The position numbers and the translations under genes are program-made. The notes under the pieces are model-generated. The model was not told the origin of the DNA and did not search any database. It saw only the letters and a list, made by a program, of their open reading frames with translations. A stretch of 64,000 nucleotides of DNA, from contig SVRN01000005.1 of NCBI GenBank assembly GCA_015064805.1, forward strand, positions 1 through 64,000, in the 5' to 3' direction. Source of the DNA: Oscillospiraceae bacterium (GTDB lineage Bacteria; Bacillota; Clostridia; Oscillospirales; CAG-272). Positions 54,767 through 64,000 of the stretch are shown one piece after another. Position 1 is the first letter of the stretch; every line of letters begins with the position of its first letter.

Positions 54767-55816
54767 ATGCATTCTAATTCCAGATCCGAATCCTACGCCG
54801 CTGCAGGCGTCGACATCACCGCCGGCTACCGCGCCGTCGAGCTGATGAAAAAGCACATCAACCGCACCAAGAACGAAGGCTGCCTTGACGACGTCGGCGG
54901 CTTTGGCGGCTGCTTTGGCCTGCCCATCGCCGGCATGGAAGAGCCCGTGCTCGTCTCGGGCACCGACGGCTGCGGCACCAAGGTCAAGCTGGCCATCCTC
55001 ATGGACAAGCACGACACCATCGGCATCGACGCCGTGGCCATGTGCGTCAACGACATCATCTGCTGTGGCGCGCGTCCTCTGTTTTTCCTGGACTACATCG
55101 CCTGCGGTAAGAATATCCCCGAAAAGATCGCCGAGATCGTCGGCGGCGTGGCCGAGGGCTGCGTTCAGTCGGGCGCGGCGCTGATTGGCGGTGAGACCGC
55201 CGAGCACCCCGGCATGATGCCCGTCGAGGAATACGACCTTGCCGGCTTTGCCGTCGGTATCGTCGACAAGAAGAAGATTCTCGACAACACCCGCATGGCC
55301 GAGGGCGACGTGGTCATCGCGCTTCCCTCCACGGGTATCCACTCCAACGGATTCTCGCTGTGCCGCAAGGTGTTTGACATCGACAACAACAATCCCGAAT
55401 TGTACGTCCCTCGTGAGGAGCTGGGCGGCAAGACCATCGCCGAGGCGCTGATCGTTCCCACCCGCATTTACGTCAAGTCCATCCTGGCGCTGCTCGAAAA
55501 GGTCGACGTCAAGGGCATCTCGCACATCACGGGCGGCGGCTTCTACGAGAACATCCCCCGCTCCATCCCCAAGGGTCTGACCGCCAAGATCGACAAGAGC
55601 GCCGTCAAGGTGCTGCCTATCTTCGATATGATCGCCAAGTGGGGCAACATCCCCGAGCGCGATATGTTTAACACCTATAACATGGGCGTCGGCATGAGCG
55701 TCGTCGTTCCCGCCGCCGAGGTGGAAACCGCGCTCGAAATCCTCCGCGCGGGCGGCGAAGACGCCTATGTGATCGGCGAGATCATCAAGGGTGACGAGGG
55801 AGTCATTTTGGAGTAA
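54767..55816 (+). CDS. purM: phosphoribosylformylglycinamidine cyclo-ligase
   Basis: [69 protein letters not shown]. Confidence 0.96.
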   Translation: MHSNSRSESYAAAGVDITAGYRAVELMKKHINRTKNEGCLDDVGGFGGCFGLPIAGMEEPVLVSGTDGCGTKVKLAILMDKHDTIGIDAVAMCVNDIICCGARPLFFLDYIACGKNIPEKIAEIVGGVAEGCVQSGAALIGGETAEHPGMMPVEEYDLAGFAVGIVDKKKILDNTRMAEGDVVIALPSTGIHSNGFSLCRKVFDIDNNNPELYVPREELGGKTIAEALIVPTRIYVKSILALLEKVDVKGISHITGGGFYENIPRSIPKGLTAKIDKSAVKVLPIFDMIAKWGNIPERDMFNTYNMGVGMSVVVPAAEVETALEILRAGGEDAYVIGEIIKGDEGVILE

Positions 55817-55824
55817 GTTATAGC

Positions 55825-56525
55825 TCTCTCACGTCTTCTCCTACAGACGCGCGTACAGCTGCGCGCCGCGCTGTATAGCATGGATGTTCATTCTTTCTCG
55901 TTCAAGAAAGAACGAACCAAGAAAGTGAACTTAAGGGCCTAATGCCCTTAAGAAACCCGCAAAGCTTTTCTCTTTGGCATATCTGCCGCTCGTGGTAGCT
56001 ATATGGCGAGCGATTCTTTCCGTAGGGCGGGAGCCTTGCGGTCGCGCCTTGGCCCTCTGCTCGCAGAGCAGAGATATGCTCGCGTCCAGCGAGCAAGCAA
56101 TGCTCGTGTGTCTCGGCGTAAGCCGAGATGTGAAGAGCGGCAATGCCAAGGGAGTTCCAAGAGGGAACGTCTTGGCGCGCAATGTTTGCGCCCGCGCCCC
56201 GTGCGATGTTCGCGACCGCGAACAAGCAAACTTGCGATTTCGGCTTGCCGAAATCTGACTTCTTGGTTACTTCTTGGGACGCGCCAAGAAGTAACATCAA
56301 AAACGGCACACCGAGCGCGCGAAGCTGGGCGAGGCCGTAGAAGCAGTCGCAAAAACACAGCGAAAACACAAACATTCCGGCAGAGCGAGTGGGAAGGGGC
56401 CCACGAGCTTGCGGCAGTACCTCTGCGTCAGCAGGTGAACAACCGGTTTTGCCATGAAAATTCCCCCATTGAAAGTTCTTGAAAGGGGTTTGGGGAAAAC
56501 TTCTTTCAAGAAGTTTTTCCCAACA
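55825..56525. repeat. hairpin-module array 20, between purM and purN
   Basis: B 55886-55917 and 56266-56295; I hairpin directly before purN ribosome-binding site. Confidence 0.9.
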
Positions 56526-56542
56526 AAAAAGGAGACAACACT

Positions 56543-57145
56543 ATGTCCACCCCGAAAAAAATCGCCGTCTTCGTTTCCGGTGGCGGCACCAACCTCCAAG
56601 CCCTCATCGACGCGCAAGAGTCGGGCATTCTTCACAGCGGCAAGATCGTCCTGGTCCTTGCCTCCAACCCCACAGCCTACGCGCTGGAGCGCGCCAAAAA
56701 CCACGGCATCGCCACGGCGGTCGCATGGAAGAAAGAGCTCGGCTCGCAGGAGGCATTTGAAGCGGCCATTGAGCGCGAGCTGGCAGCGCACAACATCGAC
56801 CTGATCGTGCTGGCAGGCTTTATGAACATTCTGTCGGCCGCCTTCACGTCCAAGTGGCCCGAGCGCATCATCAACGTCCACCCTGCCCTTATTCCTTCCT
56901 TCTGCGGCAAGGGCATGTACGGTCTTGCCCCCCATATCGCCGCTTTGGAGATGGGCGTCAAGGTCACGGGCGCGACGGTGCATTTCGTTAACGAGATCCC
57001 CGACGGCGGCAAGATCATTGCCCAAAAGGCCGTCTACATTGAAGAAGGCGACACCCCCGAGGTGCTGCAGCGCCGCGTGATGGAGCAGGCCGAGTGGATC
57101 ATTCTCCCCCGCGCGGTCGAACAGGTCGCCGCAAGCATGGCGTAA
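56543..57145 (+). CDS. purN: phosphoribosylglycinamide formyltransferase
   Basis: IAVFVSGGGTNLQALIDAQ, INVHPALIPSF. Confidence 0.96.
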   Translation: MSTPKKIAVFVSGGGTNLQALIDAQESGILHSGKIVLVLASNPTAYALERAKNHGIATAVAWKKELGSQEAFEAAIERELAAHNIDLIVLAGFMNILSAAFTSKWPERIINVHPALIPSFCGKGMYGLAPHIAALEMGVKVTGATVHFVNEIPDGGKIIAQKAVYIEEGDTPEVLQRRVMEQAEWIILPRAVEQVAASMA

Positions 57146-57154
57146 CGGGCACAT

Positions 57155-57290
57155 GCCGTAGGGGAGGGGGGAACGGAGTCAATTTGCTCTGCAAATTGAT
57201 GCCGAGCGATAGCGAGGAGAGCTTGCTCCCCCCCACAATAAAAAAGCACCACATAAACGGGAGGACCAAGGCCCTCCCCTACCACATAAC
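57155..57290. repeat. short partial array 21, between purN and PurO-like gene
   Basis: CAATTTGCtctGCAAATTG H hairpin and half GTAG/CTAC hairpin only. Confidence 0.75.
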
Positions 57291-57308
57291 GAACAAGGAG
57301 CATTTACC

Positions 57309-58025
57309 ATGAAAATTTCCACCATCCAAGAAGAACTCAATTCTCTTGCCTACCACGGCCGCGGTATCATCATCGGCAAGTCAGCCGACGGCAAAAAGGC
57401 CGTCACCGCCTACTTTATCATGGGCCGCAGCGTCAACAGCCGCAACCGCGTGTTCGTTGCCGAGGGCGAGGCCATGAGAACCAAGGCGTTCGACGAGTCC
57501 AAGATGGTCGATCCCCATCTGATCATCTACTACCCCGTCAGAGTTTTGGGCAACAAGACCATCGTCACCAACGGCGACCAAACCGACACCATCTACGACC
57601 TGATGGACAAGCAGATGACCTTCGAGCAGGCGCTGCGCACCCGCGAGTTTGAGGACGACAAGCCCAACTTCACCCCCAGAATTTCGGGTATCATCCGCCG
57701 CGAGCAGGACGGCATGAATTTCGCCATGTCCATTCTCAAGAGTGCCGAGGGCGACGACAGCTCCTGCGAGCGTTTCACTTATGCGTACTCCAATCCCCTT
57801 TGCGGCAGAGCGAAGTTCATTCACACCTACAACGGCGACGGCAATCCCCTGCCGAGCTTTGAGGGCGAGCCCAAGACGTTGGAGCTGCCGGATGTGGATA
57901 TTGATGCTTTGACCGATTTGATTTGGACGAATCTGAATGAGGACAACAAGGTTTCTTTGTTCGTTCGTTACATTGACATCGCTACGGGCGAGACCGAGAC
58001 GAGAATTGTAAATAAGAACGTATAA
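57309..58025 (+). CDS. IMP cyclohydrolase, PurO-like (stand-alone)
   Basis: MKISTIQEELNSLAYHGRGIIIGKSADGKKAVTAYFIMGRSVNSRNRVF; between purN and AICAR transformylase. Confidence 0.85.
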   Translation: MKISTIQEELNSLAYHGRGIIIGKSADGKKAVTAYFIMGRSVNSRNRVFVAEGEAMRTKAFDESKMVDPHLIIYYPVRVLGNKTIVTNGDQTDTIYDLMDKQMTFEQALRTREFEDDKPNFTPRISGIIRREQDGMNFAMSILKSAEGDDSSCERFTYAYSNPLCGRAKFIHTYNGDGNPLPSFEGEPKTLELPDVDIDALTDLIWTNLNEDNKVSLFVRYIDIATGETETRIVNKNV

Positions 58026-58029
58026 AGAA

Positions 58030-58560
58030 AACTAAAGTTTCCACGACTTCTTCTTTTGACGATCATACTGCGCGACTGCGTCGCGCGCTGATCTGTTCCG
58101 CCTTTTATGTTCATTCTTTGTCATCCGACAAAGAACGAACCAAGAAAGCGGACTTAAGGGCCTAATGCCCTTAAGAAACCCGCAAAACCTCTTGCTTTGG
58201 CATATCTGCCGCGCGTGGTGGCTATGTGGCGAGAAATGCACTTAAAGGCCCTATGTCTTTCTCCTCTGTCCGCTTTGAAGAGCGGCACAGACAGGGGAGA
58301 TCCAAGAGGGAACGTCTTGGTTCCCTTTCTTTCGCCATTTCTTTGTGGAACGACAAAGAAATGGCATCCATACCGGCACAGCGCGGCGCGAAGCTGTACG
58401 CGCGTCTGTAAGAGAAAGTATGAAAAACATTCAATTTTCCCCCACAGTACCTATGGTTAGAACGCGAGCATTCCCCTTTAGCCAACCAATATTTTTTGAA
58501 TAAAGTTCTTGAAAAGGGTTTGGGAAAAACTTCTTTCAAGAAGCTTTTCCCAGGAAAACA
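58030..58560. repeat. hairpin-module array 22, between PurO-like gene and purH
   Basis: B 58109-58140 and 58334-58365; I hairpin directly before purH ribosome-binding site. Confidence 0.9.
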
Positions 58561-58576
58561 TAAGGAGACAAAAATC

Positions 58577-59761
58577 ATGAAAGAATTCGAACTGAAATAC
58601 GGCTGTAACCCCAACCAGAAGCCTGCCAAGATCTTTATGGCAGACGGCGCTGATCTTCCCATTGAGATCCTCAACGGCCGCCCCGGCTTTATCAACTTCC
58701 TGGACGCCTTCAACTCCTGGCAGCTGGTCAAGGAACTCAAGGCCGCGCTGGGTCTTCCTGCGGTCACCTCGTTCAAGCACGTTTCTCCCACCTCGGCGGC
58801 CGTCGGTATTCCGCTGTCGGACAAGCTGAAGAAGGCCTGCTTCGTTGACGACATCGAGGGTCTGGACGACTCTCTCCTGGCCTGCGCTTACGCCCGCGCC
58901 CGCGGCACTGACCGTATGTGTTCGTTCGGCGACTGGGTCGCTCTGTCCGACGTCTGCGACGTGACCACCGCCCTCATGATCAAGCGCGAGGTTTCCGACG
59001 GTATCATCGCCCCCGGCTACGAGCCCGAGGCGCTCGAGATCCTCAAGTCCAAGCGCAAGGGCGGCTACAACATCGTCAAGATCGATCCCGATTACGTTCC
59101 CGCCGCCGTTGAGCACAAGGACGTGTTCGGCATCACCTTCGAGCAGGGCCGCAACAATTTCGAGATCAACCGCGAGCTGCTTTCCAATATCGTCACGGCC
59201 AACAAGGACATGCCCGAGAGCGCTGTCCGCGACCTGATCGTGGCGCTGATCACCTTGAAGTACACCCAGTCCAATTCCGTTTGCTACGCCGTTGACGGTC
59301 AGGCGATCGGCGTTGGTGCCGGTCAGCAGTCCCGCGTTCACTGCACGCGTCTCGCAGGCGGCAAGGCTGACACCTGGTTCCTGCGTCAGCACGACAAGGT
59401 GCTGAATCTGCCCTTCAAGGACACCCTCGGCAGACCCGACCGCGACAACGTCATCGACGGCTACATCAACCAGAACGAAGAGGACGTCTGCGCTGACGGC
59501 AACTGGCAGAAGTATTTTACCGAGCAGCCCGCCGTCTTTACCCGCGAGGAGCAGAGAGCTTACCTTGACACCATCGACGGCGTTGCCCTGGGCTCCGACG
59601 CCTTCTTCCCCTTCAGCGATAACATCGAGCGCGCCAAGAAGTCGGGCGTTAAGTATATCGCCGAGCCCGGCGGTTCCATCCGCGACGACCTCGTTATCGA
59701 ATGCTGCGACAAGTACGGTATGGCTATGGCCTTCACCGGCATGAGATTGTTCCATCATTGA
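58577..59761 (+). CDS. purH: AICAR formyltransferase domain protein (PurH without cyclohydrolase domain)
   Basis: FELKYGCNPNQKPAKIFM; SFKHVSPTSAAVGIPL; VGAGQQSRVHCTRLAGGKAD. Confidence 0.92.
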   Translation: MKEFELKYGCNPNQKPAKIFMADGADLPIEILNGRPGFINFLDAFNSWQLVKELKAALGLPAVTSFKHVSPTSAAVGIPLSDKLKKACFVDDIEGLDDSLLACAYARARGTDRMCSFGDWVALSDVCDVTTALMIKREVSDGIIAPGYEPEALEILKSKRKGGYNIVKIDPDYVPAAVEHKDVFGITFEQGRNNFEINRELLSNIVTANKDMPESAVRDLIVALITLKYTQSNSVCYAVDGQAIGVGAGQQSRVHCTRLAGGKADTWFLRQHDKVLNLPFKDTLGRPDRDNVIDGYINQNEEDVCADGNWQKYFTEQPAVFTREEQRAYLDTIDGVALGSDAFFPFSDNIERAKKSGVKYIAEPGGSIRDDLVIECCDKYGMAMAFTGMRLFHH

Positions 59762-59769
59762 TGCTAAGG

Positions 59770-60575
59770 GGCGCGTGTAGGGAAACTTTTTGAAAAAAGT
59801 TTCCCTACGACCCTTCAAAAACTTTCAAAGAAGAAATAGGAGCGTAGCCGGGACAGATTCTCCTAACCTTGTATGGGAAAGGACTTCGCTGTTCCAAAGG
59901 GATTTCGCCTGCGGCGAAATCGGCTACCGCAAGAAGTGGGGCCCCCACCCCAACTTCTCCGCAAAATTAGATTTACCCTTGAAACGGGAGGACCAAGGCC
60001 CTCCCCTACCAAGAAAGCAACACATTTTTCTCCCCATATCTGCCGCGCGTGGTGGCAAGGCGGGGAGAGATAGGGGAAAACTAAATTTTCCACATCTTCT
60101 CCTACGGCCTCACCCTGCGCGGCAAGCCGCGCGCGTTCGGTAAAAGTCATTTTGCCCATTCTTTGCCTTGCCGCAAAGAATAGGCGAAGATATGGTGGGC
60201 TTTCGTGACAACGATACTTCTAAAATTCAGTTTGCCCACCTCGAAGAATTTTGCAAAGCAAAATTCTTCCCATAGAACGCAAAATTTCATTCGGGGCCTA
60301 ATGCCCTTAAGAAACCCGCAAAACCTTTTGCTGTCTGCGTCTGCCGCTCGTGGTGGCTGCGTGGCGAGAAATGAACTTAAAGGCCCTATGTCTTTCTCCT
60401 CTATTGCCCTTGTAGAGCGGCAATGCCAAGGGAGTTCCAAGAGGGAACGTCTTGGTTCCCTTTCTTTCGCCATTTCTTTGTGGAACGACAAAGAAATGGC
60501 ATCCATACCGGCACAGCGCGGCGCGAAGCTGTACGCGCGTCCGGCTACGAAGTTGCTTCAACTTTAGATATACAC
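59770..60575. repeat. hairpin-module array 23, between purH and purD
   Basis: I near 59780, B 60154-60185 and 60469-60500, J module 60195-60277. Confidence 0.9.
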
Positions 60576-60603
60576 CCCAAAATCCCTCCGAAAGGAATAC
60601 AAA

Positions 60604-61872
60604 ATGAACATCCTCGTCGTAGGCAGTGGCGGCCGTGAACACGCCATCATCAAAAAAATCAAACAAAACCCCACCGTAGACACCATCTACGCCCTCCCCG
60701 GCAACGGCGGCATCGCATCTGACGCAACGTGCGTCCCCATCGGTGCGACCGACATCGCAGGAATTGTGACCTTCGCCAAGGAAAACGCCATCGACTACGC
60801 CGTCGTCGCTCCCGACGATCCGCTCGTCCTCGGCTGTGTCGACGCGCTGAACGAGGTCGGCATCCCCTGCTTCGGCCCGCGCGCGAACGCGGCCATCATC
60901 GAGGGCAGTAAGGTGTTCTCCAAAAATCTGATGAAAAAATACGGTATTCCCACCGCAGCCTACGAGGTATTCTCGGACATGGAGGCGGCGCTGACTTACC
61001 TTGAAACCGCCCCCATTCCCACCGTCATCAAGGCGGACGGTCTGGCGCTGGGCAAGGGCGTCATCATCGCCATGACCCGCGACGAAGCCAAGGAGGCCGT
61101 CGTGTCCATGATGCAGGACAAAAAGTTCGGCAAGAGCGGTGACAATATCGTCATCGAAGAATTTTTGACCGGCCCCGAGGTGTCCGTTCTGGCCTTTACC
61201 GACGGTAAAACCGTCAAGCCCATGGTCTCGTCGATGGACCACAAGCGAATCGGCGAGGGCGACGTGGGCCTCAACACGGGCGGCATGGGCACCATCGCCC
61301 CCAACCCCTGCTACACCGAGGCTTTGGCCAAGGAGTGCATGGAGACCATTTTCATCCCCACGATCAACGCAATGAACGCCGAGGGCCGTCCCTTTACGGG
61401 CTGTCTCTACTTCGGCCTGATGATGACCCCCAACGGCCCCAAGGTCATCGAATACAACTGCCGCTTCGGCGACCCCGAAACGCAGGTCGTCCTGCCGCTT
61501 CTGGAGAGCGACCTGCTCACCGTCATGCAAGCGACCACCAACGGCACGCTCGCCGAAACGGAAGTAAAATTCTCAAGCGGTGCCGCCGCCTGCGTCATCA
61601 TGGCCTCGGCAGGCTATCCCGAAGCCTATGAAAAGGGCAAGGAGATCACCATTCCCGCGCAGCTTTCCGACAGCGTCATCGTCGCAGGTGCCAAGCTGGA
61701 CGGTGAGCGTCTTTTGACAAACGGCGGCCGCGTGCTGGGCGTGATCGGCACGGCTGACACGCTGAAGGGTGCGCTTGACCGTGCCTACGACAACGTCAGC
61801 CACATCCACTTTGAAGGTGCATATTACCGCCGCGACATCGGTGCGCGCGCACTGGCGGCTATGGAGGAATAA
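60604..61872 (+). CDS. purD: phosphoribosylamine-glycine ligase
   Basis: MNILVVGSGGREHAIIKKIKQNP...ATP-grasp motifs. Confidence 0.97.
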   Translation: MNILVVGSGGREHAIIKKIKQNPTVDTIYALPGNGGIASDATCVPIGATDIAGIVTFAKENAIDYAVVAPDDPLVLGCVDALNEVGIPCFGPRANAAIIEGSKVFSKNLMKKYGIPTAAYEVFSDMEAALTYLETAPIPTVIKADGLALGKGVIIAMTRDEAKEAVVSMMQDKKFGKSGDNIVIEEFLTGPEVSVLAFTDGKTVKPMVSSMDHKRIGEGDVGLNTGGMGTIAPNPCYTEALAKECMETIFIPTINAMNAEGRPFTGCLYFGLMMTPNGPKVIEYNCRFGDPETQVVLPLLESDLLTVMQATTNGTLAETEVKFSSGAAACVIMASAGYPEAYEKGKEITIPAQLSDSVIVAGAKLDGERLLTNGGRVLGVIGTADTLKGALDRAYDNVSHIHFEGAYYRRDIGARALAAMEE

Positions 61873-61878
61873 ATCGAC

Positions 61879-64000
61879 ATGGTATACAGAATATTTGTAG
61901 AAAAGAAAAAAGAACTGGCGCACGAGGCACACGCGCTGCTTTCCGACGCCCGCACGCTGCTCGGCATCACCGCGCTTGAGGACGTCCGTCTGTATAATCG
62001 CTACGACGCCGAGAACATCACGAGCGAGCTGTTCGACTACGCGTCGCGCACGGTATTTTCCGAGCCCCAGCTTGACCTGATCTCGGATGAGCTGACCGCC
62101 ACCGACGCCGACGTCGTGTTTGCCGTTGAATATCTGCCCGGCCAGTTTGACCAGCGAGCAGACTCGGCCGCCCAGTGCATTCAGATCATCTCCCAGGGCG
62201 ACCGCCCCACCATCCGCACCGCCCGCATCTACGCGCTGTACGGAAAACTGACCGAGGCAGAAGTAAATGAGATCAAGAAGTACGTCATCAACCCCGTCGA
62301 GTCGCGCGAGGCTACCATGGACAAGCCCGAGACGCTGGCGGTGGAATACGCCATCCCCGAGACGGTCAAGACGGTCGAAGGATTTATCGGCATGGACGAG
62401 GCGGCGCTCTCCGAGCTGCTCGACACCCTCGGTCTTGCCATGGACCTGGACGATCTGAAATTCCTGCAGAATTATTTTAAGGGCGAGGAAAAGAGAGATC
62501 CCACCATCACCGAAATTCGCGTGGTCGACACCTACTGGTCCGACCACTGCAGACATACCACCTTCTCGACGCACATCGACAACGTCAAGATCGACGATCC
62601 CGCCGTTGCCGCCGCTTACCGGCGGTATCTCGACGCCCGCGTTGAGGTCTACGGTGAGGAGAAGGCTGCAAAGCGCCCCCAGACGCTGATGGACATTGCG
62701 ACCATCGCCGTCAAGACGCTCAAAAAGAGAGGCGAGCTGCCCGAGCTTGACGAGTCCGAGGAGATCAACGCCTGCTCCATTCACGTCACGGCGGAAATTA
62801 ACGGCGAGGAGCAGGATTGGCTGCTCATGTTCAAGAACGAAACTCACAACCACCCCACCGAGATCGAACCCTTCGGCGGCGCGGCCACCTGTATCGGCGG
62901 TTGCATCCGCGACCCGCTGTCGGGTCGTGCTTACGTCCACCAGGCCATGCGTGTCACGGGTGCGGGTGACCCCACAAAGCCGTTGAACGAAACGCTTTCT
63001 GGCAAGCTGCCCCAGAGAAAGCTGTGCCAGACGGCCGCCGCGGGATATTCCTCCTACGGCAACCAGATCGGCCTTGCCACCGGTCACGTAGCCGAGATTT
63101 ACCACGACGGCTACGTCGCCAAGAGACTGGAGTGCGGCGCGGTCGTTGCCGCAGCACCCGCGACCAACGTTCGCCGCGAGCGTCCCGCCCCCGGTGACGT
63201 GATCGTCCTTCTGGGCGGTCGCACGGGCCGAGACGGCATCGGCGGTGCCACGGGTTCCTCCAAGAGCCACAACCTCAAGTCGCTGACCTCCATGGCCTCC
63301 GAGGTCCAGAAGGGTAACGCGCCCGAGGAAAGAAAGATCCAGAGATTGTTCCGCAATCCCGACGTCACCCGTCTGATCAAGCGCTGCAACGACTTCGGCG
63401 CGGGCGGTGTATCGGTTGCCATCGGCGAACTGGCCGACGGCTTGAAGATCGATCTGGATGCCGTTCGCAAGAAGTACGACGGTCTTGACGGCACCGAGCT
63501 TGCCATTTCCGAGTCGCAGGAGAGAATGGCCGTGGTCGTTGCGGCCGAGGACGCTGACAAGTTTATCGAATACGCCACCGCGGAAAACCTTGAGGCTTAT
63601 CGCGTGGCGGTCGTCACCGAAGAAGCGCGCATGGTCATGAGCTGGAAGGGTCAGACCATTGCCGATCTGTCCCGCGAGTTCCTTAACACCAACGGTGCGA
63701 ACAAACACACGACGGTCGAGGTTCAGGAAAAGGATCTGTCCGCGTTGAGCAAGCCGCTTTATACCTCGCTCCGCGAAATGGCGGGAGATCTCAAGACCGC
63801 CAGCCGCCGCGGCCTGGTCGAGAGATTTGACGGCTCGATCGGCGCAGGCTCGGTGCTCATGCCCTTCGGCGGAAAAACACAGAGAACGCCCGCGCAGGCG
63901 ATGGCAGCGCTGTTGCCCACCCTGCCCGGTCAGACCACCGACAGCGCCAGCGTCATGGCCTGGGGACTGGATCCCGATCACATGTGCATCGACACCTACA
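61879..64000 (+). CDS. purL: phosphoribosylformylglycinamidine synthase, long form (3' end outside window)
   Basis: MVYRIFVEKKKELAHEAHALL; DTYWSDHCRHTTF; MLMFKNETHNHPTEIEPFGGAATCIGG-like; no stop before window end. Confidence 0.92.
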   Translation, partial: MVYRIFVEKKKELAHEAHALLSDARTLLGITALEDVRLYNRYDAENITSELFDYASRTVFSEPQLDLISDELTATDADVVFAVEYLPGQFDQRADSAAQCIQIISQGDRPTIRTARIYALYGKLTEAEVNEIKKYVINPVESREATMDKPETLAVEYAIPETVKTVEGFIGMDEAALSELLDTLGLAMDLDDLKFLQNYFKGEEKRDPTITEIRVVDTYWSDHCRHTTFSTHIDNVKIDDPAVAAAYRRYLDARVEVYGEEKAAKRPQTLMDIATIAVKTLKKRGELPELDESEEINACSIHVTAEINGEEQDWLLMFKNETHNHPTEIEPFGGAATCIGGCIRDPLSGRAYVHQAMRVTGAGDPTKPLNETLSGKLPQRKLCQTAAAGYSSYGNQIGLATGHVAEIYHDGYVAKRLECGAVVAAAPATNVRRERPAPGDVIVLLGGRTGRDGIGGATGSSKSHNLKSLTSMASEVQKGNAPEERKIQRLFRNPDVTRLIKRCNDFGAGGVSVAIGELADGLKIDLDAVRKKYDGLDGTELAISESQERMAVVVAAEDADKFIEYATAENLEAYRVAVVTEEARMVMSWKGQTIADLSREFLNTNGANKHTTVEVQEKDLSALSKPLYTSLREMAGDLKTASRRGLVERFDGSIGAGSVLMPFGGKTQRTPAQAMAALLPTLPGQTTDSASVMAWGLDPDHMCIDTY

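Overview
The window is a biosynthetic region of a moderately GC-rich, probably uncultured Clostridia-type genome (taxon is inferred from gene content: HisZ plus short HisG, PyrK, YerC/TrpR-like regulator, PurO-like IMP cyclohydrolase). It holds most of a histidine operon (yerC-like, hisZ-G-D-C-B-H-A-F-IE-J), an ilv cluster (ilvB-N-C-D-A with a DUF815-type ATPase and RidA), metA/metY, a pyr cluster (pyrC, carB, pyrK, D, F, E, B, I, plus guaB) and a pur cluster (purE, F, M, N, PurO-like, AICAR transformylase, D, purL cut by the window edge). It also has cysS, an ABC-F ATPase, an MFS transporter, a secreted CHAP protein and a LexA-like repressor. The standout signal is not a gene. Nearly every intergenic gap, including gaps inside the his, ilv, pyr and pur operons, is filled by a mosaic of non-coding hairpin modules (about 23 arrays, roughly 14 kb, a fifth of the window). 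I located about 41 copies of one hairpin (module B) in 8 stem classes. At least five hairpin slots show variable stems with compensatory changes around near-constant loops. A long-range stem with compensatory changes closes the core. The arrays are mostly oriented the same way relative to the downstream gene (about 18 of 20 by hand parse), and nested modules, tandem duplications and REP/BIME-like ends show they are mobile. I regard this as an undescribed (to me) structured repeat/RNA system; its function is unknown. All parsing was by eye; no alignment, covariance model or database search was run.
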